Shown here: positions 8,651 through 17,254 of the stretch, piece after piece | How positions within the stretch are numbered: the stretch's first letter is position 1 | Layout: each line of letters begins with the position of its first letter | Assembly: GCA_013423325.1 (NCBI GenBank) | Contig: BLJB01000245.1 | Location: 410-19,965, forward strand | Source of the DNA: Usnea hakonensis | Taxonomy: Eukaryota; Ascomycota; Lecanoromycetes; Lecanorales; Parmeliaceae | Direction: 5' to 3' | DNA: 19,556 bases | The notes under the pieces: generated by a model | The model's database searches: none | Seen by the model: the letters and a program-made list of their open reading frames with translations, nothing else | What the model was told of the DNA's origin: nothing | Translations under genes and position numbers: made by a program

Positions 8651-9154
8651 TTAATTTCCTTGGTATGAGATGCCCATTTTTCCATACTTGACATGGGTGT
8701 TTACAGCACGCAGCGCCAGCTGCAGACTCTTTTGGATGGGCAAGTATCTAGTCCATAGTCGGGCTATTTCGAACTTTGGATGATGGAGAATCGTTGCGAG
8801 TGAGGTGCGCCATTTGTAGAACTGTCTGATAGCCGAGCTCAATTCCAGAAATGGATCACCGAGCCCGGCCAAAAGTGGAACCTTCGATGATTTCTATATT
8901 GCGTTCCATCTAGAGTGCGTTGGCAAATCGGCGGACTGGTACGAGTGCCAAACATGGCAGAGATCTACTATTTACCAAGGAAAACATTCACGGACCGCGC
9001 AGATGGCCGTCTTCACCAAGATACAGAGAAAGTTCTGCTGTCTCCGAATTCTGCGCAGCGTATCGATAGGCGTAAAGCAGCTCCCGATCAAGTCAAAAGC
9101 AAGCTCCGCACCGCTTGCAAAGTATTGTATCTGTTCTTCCTGACTCGTGTTCAT
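8651..9154 (-). pseudogene. Unrecognised ORF relic with two in-frame stops
   Basis: From the ATG at 9154 (MNTSQEEQIQYFASGAELAF) one frame stays open to 8651 apart from two stops, at the codons after ECFPW (8974-8972) and after RWNAI (near 8920). Both parts look like folded helical protein: TLRRIRRQQNFLCILVKTAI upstream, then LGDPFLELSSAIRQFYKW and YLPIQKSLQLALRAV downstream. No family is recognised. The opposite strand is also fairly open here, so coding strand and reality are uncertain. Confidence 0.35.
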
Positions 9155-9357
9155 GCGTGGCTGCAGCTGAGACGATTTAGTAGTTGCAGATAATGCTAGA
9201 CACAGTAATACCTTCAGTCTTGTTCAGTAGAGACTAGCGATGTTATTGGTGTGCTGGCTCAGTAGACTTTCCTGAATCCCGGCGGCTCCATACCTTGTTG
9301 CATCATCTTCAGCTTGTTAGCCGAAGTCTGCGCTGCGCTCTTATCTTGCGCCCCCAG

Positions 9358-9383
9358 GGCATTCCGCTCTCGTTGTGAAGTTT
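9358..9383 (+). pseudogene. Possible orphan 5' piece of the lipase-NACHT gene
   Basis: After a possible splice acceptor (CCCCCAG at 9351-9357) this short frame reads GHSALVVKF up to 9383, where TPR sequence of another gene begins abruptly. In the fungal lipase-like NLR family I associate a short GHSA.. segment with the position just before (T)xRPIIFIGHSLGG. That downstream part now starts at 13292 on the other strand. Joining 9383 to 13292 (reverse) keeps the frame exactly. The piece is very short, so support comes mainly from its position at the breakpoint. Earlier lipase exons were not found upstream. Confidence 0.4.
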
Positions 9384-9635
9384 AACCGACGAGCGCTGGA
9401 AGGAAAAGAGAAAGTGCTGGGAATCAAGCATCCCTCCACATTGACCAGCGTCGATAATCTGGCATTGGTGCTTCGGTATCAGGTGAAGTACGAGGCGACC
9501 GAGGAGATGAACCGACGAGCGCTGGAAGGAAAAGAGAAAGTGCTGGGAGTCGAGCATCCCTCCACATTGACCAGCGTCAGTAATCTGGCATCGGTGCTTC
9601 GGGATCAGGGGAAGTATGAGGCGGCCGAGGAGATT
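9384..9635 (+). repeat. Two tandem 126-bp TPR-encoding units
   Basis: Units at 9384-9509 and 9510-9635 are exactly 126 bp (42 codons) each and differ at about a dozen positions (roughly 90% DNA identity by eye). A further copy of 114 bp, cut at its end, lies at 13404-13291 on the reverse strand. High identity between neighbouring units is typical of NLR repeat arrays that undergo recent duplication or gene conversion. Confidence 0.9.
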
Positions 9636-10040
9636 GACAGACAAGCAGTGAAAAGAACTACACTTCCCAGCTCATCTACGTTCAAGGATAGTGATCAATC
9701 AGACTCAAGTGAAACAACGAGCATTGCCTCCTCGGCGTGGTCCGAGTTCAGCAAATCGTCAGCCTCATCATATGCCTCAGCTAGTGATATATCGGCGGCT
9801 GCCTTGGACGGGGTCATAACTGTCTTCATGAGTGATGAAAAGCTTCGGTGTCTATTTGCTGAGGCTTTCACCAAGCAAGATCGAGATAGAGTTTCGAGGA
9901 AAGGTGCCCGACTTTTGAAATGGCTAGGACGAAGGCTCGTAATGCAACAATCAGCACAAAACTCCACGAGGCATGCTGAATCTTGTCAGACATGTGTGGA
10001 GATCGGGGAATGTGCACTAACGACATTTCCTCGGCAGTAA
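9384..10040 (+). pseudogene. NLR C-terminal fragment: TPR repeats plus helical tail domain
   Basis: The frame (start codon in the preceding DNA only a GTG at 9375) opens exactly at the first residue of a TPR unit, N-RRALEGKEKVLG. It contains two kinesin-light-chain-type TPR units of 42 residues (HPSTLTSVxNLAxVLRxQxKYEA), then a Ser-rich linker, then a helical segment ALDGVITVFMSDEKLRCLFA with KQDRDRVSRKGARLLKWLG. That last part resembles the C-terminal domain that follows TPRs in other fungal PNP-NB-ARC-TPR proteins. There is no NB-ARC upstream; the DNA left of 9384 is unrelated. The TPR sequence continues almost where the reverse-strand gene at 13147-16087 breaks off (GKYEA), so this is most likely its displaced 3' end. 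The last 30 residues may already be out of the ancestral frame. Confidence 0.75.
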
Positions 10041-10258
10041 TAAGGCGCTCTTTGTCTTCGGTACCATTGGGTATGAATGTCGAGGAACTGGCTCTTGCGC
10101 TCAAGAGAGGGTCCCAGAAGAGGAAGACTCGTAGACGACAATACAGCAAGACGTAGAGGTTGTCGAGTTATGATGTTCGTATAAAATGCGAGAGGCGAGT
10201 GGCACATCCCAAGCCCGAGACTGGCAGATCCGTTCAATCGTACTGCCTGCTCAGTATC
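10041..10258. other. Spacer between convergent NLR 3' ends
   Basis: This 218-bp spacer lies between the stop of the TPR fragment (+) and the stop of the ankyrin-like repeats (-). Frames on both strands are partly open but show no family motif. It should contain the 3' UTR/terminator signals of both genes; no strong poly(A) signal was recognised. Confidence 0.4.
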
Positions 10259-10261
10259 CTA

Positions 10262-10516
10262 GAGCTCTCGTCGATCGAGAAGGAGTGTCATTATGTCCTG
10301 GTCAAAATTTTTCGCGATGACTTTCACCGCCTCTTCAGCAATCTGGACGTCTGCTCCTCGTCGATCGAGAAGGAGTGTCATTATATTATGGCCACTTCCA
10401 TAGTTCCCTGCAGCTGCTTCGACCACTTTCTCGGTGATCTGGACGTCTGCTCCTCGTCGGTCGAGAAGGAGTTCCATAATTTTATAGTGTTGAATTTCTG
10501 CAGTACCTTCAACCAC
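10262..10516 (-). repeat. Ankyrin-like repeat units with LLLDRRGADVQI core
   Basis: Three units of about 30, 32 and 23 residues (10516-10427, 10426-10331, 10330-10262) share the core IM(T/E)LLLDRRGADVQI. At DNA level the 24-mer around TCGATCGAGAAGGAGTGTCA is almost identical at about 10267 and 10357 and slightly diverged near 10453; spacing is 90 and 96 bp. The last unit is cut after LLLDRR. Confidence 0.85.
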
Positions 10517-11714
10517 GCCATCCGTTATTGTCAATTCCAAACCTCTCTCATGTTTCAGCAAGACTTCCAACACTCTTCCTTCGGGTTGTTTCACGGCTTG
10601 TGACAAACAATTTCTTTCGAAGTCGTCACTAATACCGCACGGCTCTTTGTTCAACAGCAGTTCTGCAAGCCATCCAATATCGAGATAAATTGCAACTTCA
10701 CTAGTACGAGAGGGGTACTGAAGACCCATTTCCCTAGCCATTTTCATCCAGACTTGGGTCTTAAGGTTTTTAGGAGGAATAATCTCCTTTAGAAAGTCCT
10801 GGAGCGGAGGAGAGCAGTTGATTTCTGCTGCTGCTTCTATATGGGAATACCAGTATTTAGCGGCATATCGAAACAGCGGAAACTTTTGTAAGAGCATCCC
10901 TACGTCCCATGAAGGTTGTCGAAAGTCTTCCGGGGAAAGGTATGCCATGGAAACATGCGCTAGAATTAGTCGAGGGTTATTGTCAAGGAATTGCCGAAGA
11001 GGATTTTTACGCTCAAAATAGTCATTGAGAGACTGATGTATAGAATACACCCTATGTTCAGCGATATCTAATAGCGTGCCAAAAACGTTGTGGAAGGTCT
11101 CTGATTCCAGATGCGGCTTGTCTTGGTCACATTGCTGGTAGCTCGTATACTTCTTTTTCGGGTTGATGGCCATGGCGTCTTCCAGGGCCCTGAGATCAAG
11201 AGGACTCCGTGCGTATAATATCCAAGCTAGGAGGCGAGCGTTGTCTCTATCTTTTTCAACTAGGCTCTTTACCAAAAGGCCGTACAATTCATCGAGATCG
11301 CCAGGGCTGTTGTTGATTGTTTCTTCTATCTTCGACTTGGTAGGCATATCAATTGATCTGATTCTCCTGATGACTACCTCGAGCCAGAGGAATGTGTTCC
11401 CAGCCTGCATACGTAGTTGCTCTTCGATGCTTTGTCTCATACTAGCTGTGAAGGTCGTTCCCAGAGATCTGACCCGTGAGTCAATGAAGATGTCGAGGTC
11501 ACCTCGGTTGCAGCGAAGAGTCCTTTGCTTTGACGGTTTCGACAAGTTCAACATAGGCTTCAATATAGTCGTTTGGGGCCTGGTTGTACAAAGTAATTTC
11601 AAGACCGGACTTTTTGCTTCGGATCTGGGGCTGAAATTCTCGGTTAATTTCGTGATCAGTTCATTCATTCCTTCCTGGTAAACATCAAGGCCATCGATGA
11701 CACAAAAAACCTGG

Positions 11715-11977
11715 GTATCCCATCGTCCGGCAAGGTGGGCGTAAAAGTCTTGGCACCAACCACCAAAATGTCTTTTAATGATATCTTGATTTTTAAAACG
11801 GCATTTATAGGTAAAAGTTTTGGTTACAATATTTTAGATCTTCTTCAGAAGAACAACTTTTATATGGGATACTTTTTTTTCAAATGTGGTCATTATTAAA
11901 GTATAGCGAATTGAAAAAATTGACTATTTTTTTGTCGCTTACACCTGATTTTTACGCCCTGCCGGACGATGGGATAC
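11715..11977. mobile_element. 263-bp AT-rich fold-back (MITE-like) insertion in the NACHT domain
   Basis: Inverted arms lie at 11715-11749 and 11947-11977. The outer 18 bp, GTATCCCATCGTCCGGCA, are a perfect inverted match. The next part matches with a 4-base indel (GGGCGTAAAAGTC against GGGCGTAAAAATC). The 197-bp interior is strongly AT-rich, unlike the flanks. TA dinucleotides sit symmetrically near both ends, which would suit a Tc1/mariner-type TA target duplication with termini starting TCCCATCG, but exact boundaries are unresolved: removal leaving one TA gives a one-base frame offset. It interrupts the gene between ERMLRDGMYP and VFCVIDGLD, which should be only a few residues apart. It has no coding capacity. 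An inverted duplication by template switching is the alternative. Confidence 0.7.
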
Positions 11978-13146
11978 ATGCCATCTCGCAGCATTCTCTC
12001 AAATATATGCGATAGTGTGTCAAAAGAGGCCGAAAAGAAGCGATCGCTAGTTTTCTCATAGTCTGAGGGAAGAATTCGAAACAGGCGCTGACAATCCTCA
12101 CAAAGCTGAACAATGAGTGCCCGGAGTACAGAATTTGCGTTACGTAAAGCCTCGTCATTCTTGATGTTGCAGAAATAGTAGATGACCTTGCTGGGACGTA
12201 CCAGTTCCTGCCGTATTCCGCTTTCGAGGTGTCCCAAAACAAAATTCGACAGTACTGACTTGCCTGTTCCTAGTGAAGCACTTATCAGAAGGATTTCCGA
12301 CTCCGCCGAATCTCGCCATGACTTGAAGTCCTTCATGTGTAGACTTCCTTGAGGCATGCTGTCGCTCACGAGTTCGGAATTACCATCGGCACGCTTTTCT
12401 TGAACGAGCCATTCCAATGTTCCTCTCTCCGCTTTAGCAATTTTTGATGAGCTCCTGAACGATGAGTATGGTGGCTGGTTGAGATTATCCCACAGGCGCA
12501 CCTGTTCTGGCGTCAAGTCTAAGAACTAAAGATTAGTGCTAACATTCAAACATGTTCTGTGTAGAACTACTAACGACGCACCCTTCTCTGTAAACCGTCT
12601 ACTGACTTCCCGTTTCGCTTCAGCGACAAGTATATTGAGCTTCCCTTTCACGATGGTATATTCCTCTTGGCCCCGGCTTCGATATTTCACAAGTCCCGAG
12701 TGGTCCGCGTTGAGTGGAATGTTATATTCCTCAGGCGCCGCAGTCAAACCCGTGCTTGTCGCGGACTTGTGCGTCACCATGAATATCTTTGAACCGGTCT
12801 TGGTCAAGGTTCCATCCGGCTGGAACTAAAGTATGGTTATCGGCATTTCCCTTTTACTGGCCTGGGAACGTATCTTACTTGTACGGTCGGACTAAGTTTT
12901 CTTTCATAGAACGATATTACTTGGTATTGACCCTTACAACACTCGGAGAACTGGTCAGACATTCTCTTCAGAAACGTAGAAGGTTCAGAGTCGTCATCGA
13001 CTACTAGATCTCGTATCAGCACTTGGTTTGGCTGGCCTTTGACGATGCTCTTGAGTTGTTCGTTTCGCAATCCAAGATTCGGGACACCAAAGAAAAGCAA
13101 TCCATAGCAAGCTTTGTAGAAACTGAGGTTCTGTGCGCTGTCGGAC

Positions 13147-16087
13147 TTATTGCGCGCACGAATGAGTGCCTGCCATGAGGTAAGAATCCATTCTCTGACG
13201 GTCGAGATATGTGAAAAAAGCTTTACCTCCTTTATCAGCAAGCCTCCTAAACTGTGGCCAATGAATATGATTGGACGGCGATCTGTTTTCTGCCTCGTAC
13301 TTCCCCTGATCTCCAAGCACCGATGCCAGACTACTGACGCTGGCCAACGTGTCGGGATGCTCGACTCCCAGCACTTTCTCTCTCCCTTCCAGCGCTCGTC
13401 GGTTCATCTCCTCAGCCGCCTCATACTTCCCCTGATGCTGAAGCACCGATGCAAGTAAACTCAAGCTATTTAATGTGGTAGTGGCGATATCCCCTGCTCG
13501 TTCTTGATAGGTATCATATGACTCCGAAGCTGCTTCATATGCAGAGACATATCTCCCTTGTTGCCAATTGAACCATCCGACGCGATATAGAAGAGCTGCA
13601 CGGTGTCTCATGTCATTTTCTGATGCGCATTTATAGCACAATACTGCTTGAGCATGCGCCAACATTGATTCACACGTTTCTCTATGCTTATGCTCACTAT
13701 TGGGAAACTCCTTAGCTAACAGCTGTAAAGCTTGGCCCGCGTAGTCCGCTTTCTCACTCCTCTGCTCTAGCCAGTAGTGCACTGATGCTTGCACGAGTGG
13801 GTGAATCGCGTATGTCTCTCCCCCAATCTCTTGACTGATCAAAGCGAACCCGTCAAGCGTACCGATCGCCATCCGGAAGTCCACCTCTCTCTCAGCCAGC
13901 GGTCGTAACAGCTTCTCTGGGATCCGCTGTGGATCAAGCATCGCTATGAGTGATAGCAGCTTCGCCGCCTTGGGCTCTTGGGCGAGGATGTGGTCGAAGG
14001 ACAGCTTCCATGTTCGGAAGACCGAATTAGGAAAACCACGCGGTCTCCGAAGATCTTGAAGCTCCTGACTTAGATATTCCGTTAGGTTCTGCTTGTCTTT
14101 TTCAAGGGCTGCTAGATAGCCTTGAAGGGTCCATCGATTGCGGTTAATAAAGGCAGCAGCCTGCGTGATGGCTAGCGGAATATATCCCAAGATGTCCAGC
14201 AGCCTTCCTATGATAGATAGCTCGCAATGACCAAAAGCATCCTCAGCATTAAGTCGCAGTAGTGATTCAGCTTCTTGAATTGAGAATGGCGGCACCTCGA
14301 TACACGATTCTCCACCGATCAGATCGTCTCCTACGTGTCTACTTCTTGTCGTAATGATCAATAACCTCTTAGAATCCAATCTCTTCGGAACGTAATCAGC
14401 GAAAAGTCTCGATGTCGTGTCTGTATCAACGGGTGATGTGTTCAGATCAGTGGAACGGGAGAAGATATCAGCGTTGTCCGCGTTATCCAAGATCATGAGC
14501 CATCCGCTGCCGTCATCTTCATCAAGCCATTTGAAGACAAGTTCACACGGATTGACATCCGAATCATCACAGCCAGGGAGTTTAAGCTTTCGCGCAACGT
14601 CTTGATATGCTTGCACAAACTGCGTTGAATTGGCTGCATATATCCAGAAGACGTGACTCTGTGGGTGACACTGCCGGAATCGATAGGCATATTCAATGGC
14701 AATCTGAGACTTTCTGATCGCCTTGGTCAGCATGGATGAGGAACCGTCAGTGGAGGAAATCATACCCAGTCCCTCCCATCCCGCTCAGCGATGCACAATG
14801 ATTCAGGTGAAGTTGCTTCTCGATTTGCGAGAAGATGAGTTTTCGATCCACAAACTTGTTGTCTTTTCGAAACGGCACCGTGAACACAGGTTTGATTGGA
14901 GAGGGTTGAGCTGTTAAGGTGAATCAGCGCTATATTTAGTCTACGGTCCGACATTGTTAATCATTCAGAAAAGCTCAATTCTTTGCCCAATTCTTGCCCT
15001 ATCTTAACAAGAATCATTCTAATACTCTGATTGGATCCGTCTTCCCTTCCTTCCCTTCCTTCTCTTCTTCCTCCACTCTATATATCAAGCAGATAGATCT
15101 TATGTGAATCTACTCACATCCTTGTGCACTCGTCTCCCCAATGGTCCGGGTGCGGACTACTTTGTTTGCCGGTGTAACACAGAGAAGCTCCTTCGCATAC
15201 GCCGCCGCCACCGCCGCCGCATAAGGCTGCCAACGCTTGTTTTTGTGTGTATCGGCATAATCACATATCCCTCGGATCACCAGACACGGAAAGTCATCCA
15301 TCAAACCTGCAGCCTCCATCTCAAAGCATAGCACGTCGAGTTCTTGCTGTAATCGCTGTCGAGTTACTCCGTCCCTCATCACTCGGTTCCCTGATGCGAT
15401 CAAGCCGTAATGAACGGCAGGAACACCGTCGCTCCGAAGAGATCTAGACACCATGTGAAGTCGGTCACAGCTGGCACACGTATGGTCGTCCCCTTGATGA
15501 TTGTATGGTGCCTCGAACAGCCGGTCATGCCCTACGCCCGGATACGTTCCATCTTCCTGCATCTTTGGATATTTCAAAGACATCTCTCCAAGGTGTTTGG
15601 TTAGCTCCGGCTCTTCCATTCTATGTTTAGCCCGCAAGGCGTTCACTGCACCGAGCAATACGGTCGGCGGTCGATTTAACGACCCTGTCCGCACGAATCG
15701 ACCTTCTTGAGCTGTCTTTCCAAAGTCGTACTGGATCACCCCTCCAGACGTCCCATCCGGATCGCTGATCACCACGTCCCCCAGTCGAATGTCATTCTTC
15801 GCGCTTGGAGCTCCACCGCCGACACCGACCATTAGTCCAAACCTGATCGAGGGAAAGGTAGAGCGTATATGACTCGCCACTACCGCAGCGGAGGTAGTGC
15901 CCGTCACTCCGGACGGCAAACACGCAATAGCCACGTTGTGCAATCCGATCCGCCCTAGCGTATAGTTGTTGTGGTCGTGAGAGTCCTGCGGGAGAGGATT
16001 GTGGCGCATGTCGAGCATGCCTACCGCTGCAGCTAGCTCCGTCGGCAACGCACATATCCATCCCACTGTGTAGTCTCCATGCTCCAT
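13147..16087 (-). CDS. PNP-NB-ARC-TPR NLR, 3'-truncated by rearrangement
   Basis: Exons 16087-15118, 14910-14766 and 14713-13147 give 893 residues; introns of 207 and 52 nt have GT..AG ends and consistent phases. Residues about 5-310 form the nucleoside-phosphorylase-like domain (DYTVGWICALPTELAAAVGM, GLMVGVGGGAPSAKNDIRLG, VLCFEMEAAGLM, VIRGICDYADTHKNKRWQPY). Residues about 330-600 are NB-ARC: VPFRKDNKFVDR, then P-loop GMGGTGKSQIAIEY, whose glycine codon is split by intron 2, Walker B GWLMILDNAD, LLIITTRSRHVG, and the GLPLA-like LGYIPLAITQAAAFI. A winged-helix part with HPLVQASVHYWL follows, then TPRs. After one good TPR unit the protein runs from GKYEA (about residue 846) into 47 residues that are out-of-frame lipase DNA, including an unspliced lipase intron. 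The start is the conserved domain start. Such proteins are intracellular receptors in non-self recognition and cell death. The loss of most TPRs makes normal function doubtful, though the reading frame is intact. Confidence 0.88.
14911..15117 (-). other. Unusually long intron 1 of the PNP-NB-ARC gene
   Basis: The donor GTGAGT (15117-15112) and acceptor TTAACAG (ending 14911) join codon GGA-T|CT in frame, linking the PNP domain to the NB-ARC entry segment. At 207 nt it is about three times longer than the other introns here. It contains a purine tract on the coding strand (GGAAGGGAAGGAAGGGAAG, about 15066-15043) just after a TATATA stretch. Confidence 0.7.
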
Positions 16088-16702
16088 CTCTTTTCAAGGC
16101 GAGTCATATAGGCATGTGGGAATTGTTTGCTGCTTGGTCACTCTTTGAGATCTTTGCTTTTGGTAGTCGATGCTGAGTCCTCGAGACCATTTGGGGCTTC
16201 ACTCTGATGGAGCCTTGACGCTGCTGATTGGGTGACAAGGAAAAGACTTATGTCATTATAGCAAGTGGATGCTGCTACGGTGTTCCTTGTGCAGTCAGCA
16301 TTCTGGAGTCTCACAGCTAGCTGGTGGAGCTACTTTCGAGAGTAGTGCTCAAGGGATGCCAAATGTGGGAGACATGTCGCTTGAACTGGTCGTCGAGAGG
16401 CAAAATAGATATGCAGCACGCAGTTAGAGCCTTATCGGTTCGTAGATAGTGCAAGCTATAGTATCAACGGATAAATGATATGAGTGGGGACGTGGTATGA
16501 GGCTGAAGTTGCTGAGGTCGCTGAAATCATGTCTCGGTATCTTTAGCGGTTCTATTTATGTAGCTCGGAAAGATAGTTTGATAAGGCTGAAGGATTATCT
16601 GGAGTTAACGAAGAGTTAGTCTTACTAAGAAGTCTACGACCAAGTAAGACCCCAATATAATCGCGAATACATTATTTATTGGAGTTCACTAATCGACAAC
16701 AG
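16088..16702. other. Upstream region of the NLR with repeat copy B; no gene
   Basis: This holds the presumed promoter of the PNP-NB-ARC gene (just above 16087) and the second copy of the 94-bp repeat. A good donor (GTAAGA at 16644) and branch/acceptor (ACTAATCG...CAACAG ending 16702) suggest that an upstream exon of the forward-strand AAA-type relic ends at 16643. I could not identify that exon with confidence. Confidence 0.4.
16317..16410 (+). repeat. 94-bp dispersed direct repeat, copy B
   Basis: Partner of 6104-6197 (see that entry). It lies 230 bp upstream of the start codon of the PNP-NB-ARC gene. The flanks of the two copies are otherwise unrelated, apart from a possible short TTCTGG match to the left. 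Confidence 0.8.
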
Positions 16703-17070
16703 GAGGCCAATCGAAGCTGCCGGTGTGGTACTACGTGGGACTGTTGAAAGCCGCTCAAGCAAATCAGACCCCACCAACCGCTGGAGAAGCCAACCAGCCG
16801 GTGAGTAACAAGAATAAATCAGCCGACGAGCAGCAGGTTGCGGCCAGAGCCTCAAAGCTCGAATTTAAGACGGTCAATGAGATGTGAGTGTAACACGTTT
16901 CTGCTTGAATTTTGATACTCACTGACAACGATCTGCTTGCAGCCGGGATGAAGAGGTGTATGAATACAAGATCACGGAGTCGTCAAACCCTGCCGATGGA
17001 TTGAACCACCTGGATCAATATGTATGTGGTGTTGAAGAGAATCATGACGCCAGAATTACCAGGCTCGATG
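16703..17070 (+). pseudogene. N-terminal fragment of a fungal AAA+ ATPase (DUF7025-type)
   Basis: An exon from the acceptor at 16701-16702 reads LPVWYYVGLLKAAQ, a low-complexity linker, then QQVAARASKLEFKTVNE to a donor at about 16879 (GTGAGTGT). After the intron (acceptor CTTGCAG near 16942) it continues RDEEVYEYKITESSNPADGL and LDQYV. The block KLEFKTVNE...YEYKITES...LDxYV matches the conserved N-terminal region of the large fungal AAA-ATPase family with DUF7025. Downstream the frame is open to 17360 but loses resemblance, and a different frame (YVVLKRIMTPE) looks equally plausible just after LDQY, suggesting a frameshift near 17020. The ATPase domain is absent here; a matching Walker-B piece lies on the opposite strand at 18211-18396. 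Confidence 0.5.
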
Positions 17071-17254
17071 CAGCAGTCGCTGCTGACATTGGACATGCAC
17101 CAGCCTGCACGACTTCTACGTTACCTCAAATTATCAGATTTCTGCGGTGGAACGCCACACCTTTTACCCTGGAATGGATTGGGGATGATCTGTATTGTCC
17201 ACGACTCATAGTTGATCCCGAAACAGCGTTATCTCGAATCCTACGTCCAGCATC

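Larger units (their letters stand above)
10259..13292 (-). pseudogene. Lipase-NACHT-ankyrin-like NLR (SesB-type), 5'-truncated and interrupted
   Basis: Read in the minus direction, the pieces are 13292-13227 (QKTDRRPIIFIGHSLGG, alpha/beta-hydrolase nucleophile elbow), 13169-12879 (ACYGLLFFGVPNLGL), 12825-12582 (MVTHKSATSTG, then ADHSGLVKY with a likely catalytic His), 12518-11978 (LTPEQVRLWDNLNQPPYS, P-loop SASLGTGKSVLSNFVL, CNIKNDEALRNA) and 11714-10259. Introns 13226-13170, 12878-12826 and 12581-12519 have GT..AG ends and matching phases. The last part has Walker B VFCVIDGLDVYQ, KLLCTTRP, DELYGLLVKSL, HQSLNDYFE and ankyrin-like units with LLLDRRGADVQI. The NACHT core is split between Walker A and B by a 263-bp fold-back element. 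The 5' part is missing because 13292 abuts TPR sequence of another gene in a different frame. The third repeat ends abruptly as LLLDRREL-stop. In fungi this architecture is linked to heterokaryon incompatibility and cell death. An ATG at 13316 lies in foreign TPR DNA. Confidence 0.85.

Noticed and set aside
9309..9644. Reverse-strand 111-codon ORF with two similar halves
   Set aside because: It is the antisense shadow of the two TPR units; its repetitiveness comes from the forward-strand repeats.
11750..11946. AT-rich stretch as a centromere, origin or heavily RIP-mutated transposon
   Set aside because: Only about 200 bp and bounded by an inverted repeat; a small fold-back insertion explains it better.
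12837..13316. Stand-alone lipase-like gene starting at ATG 13316
   Set aside because: The first codons are TPR DNA of another gene in the wrong frame, and the frame reads through an obvious intron (13226-13170); it is part of the truncated lipase-NACHT gene.
13150..13458. Forward-strand ORF across the inversion joint
   Set aside because: Antisense of TPR and lipase sequence with no motif of its own.
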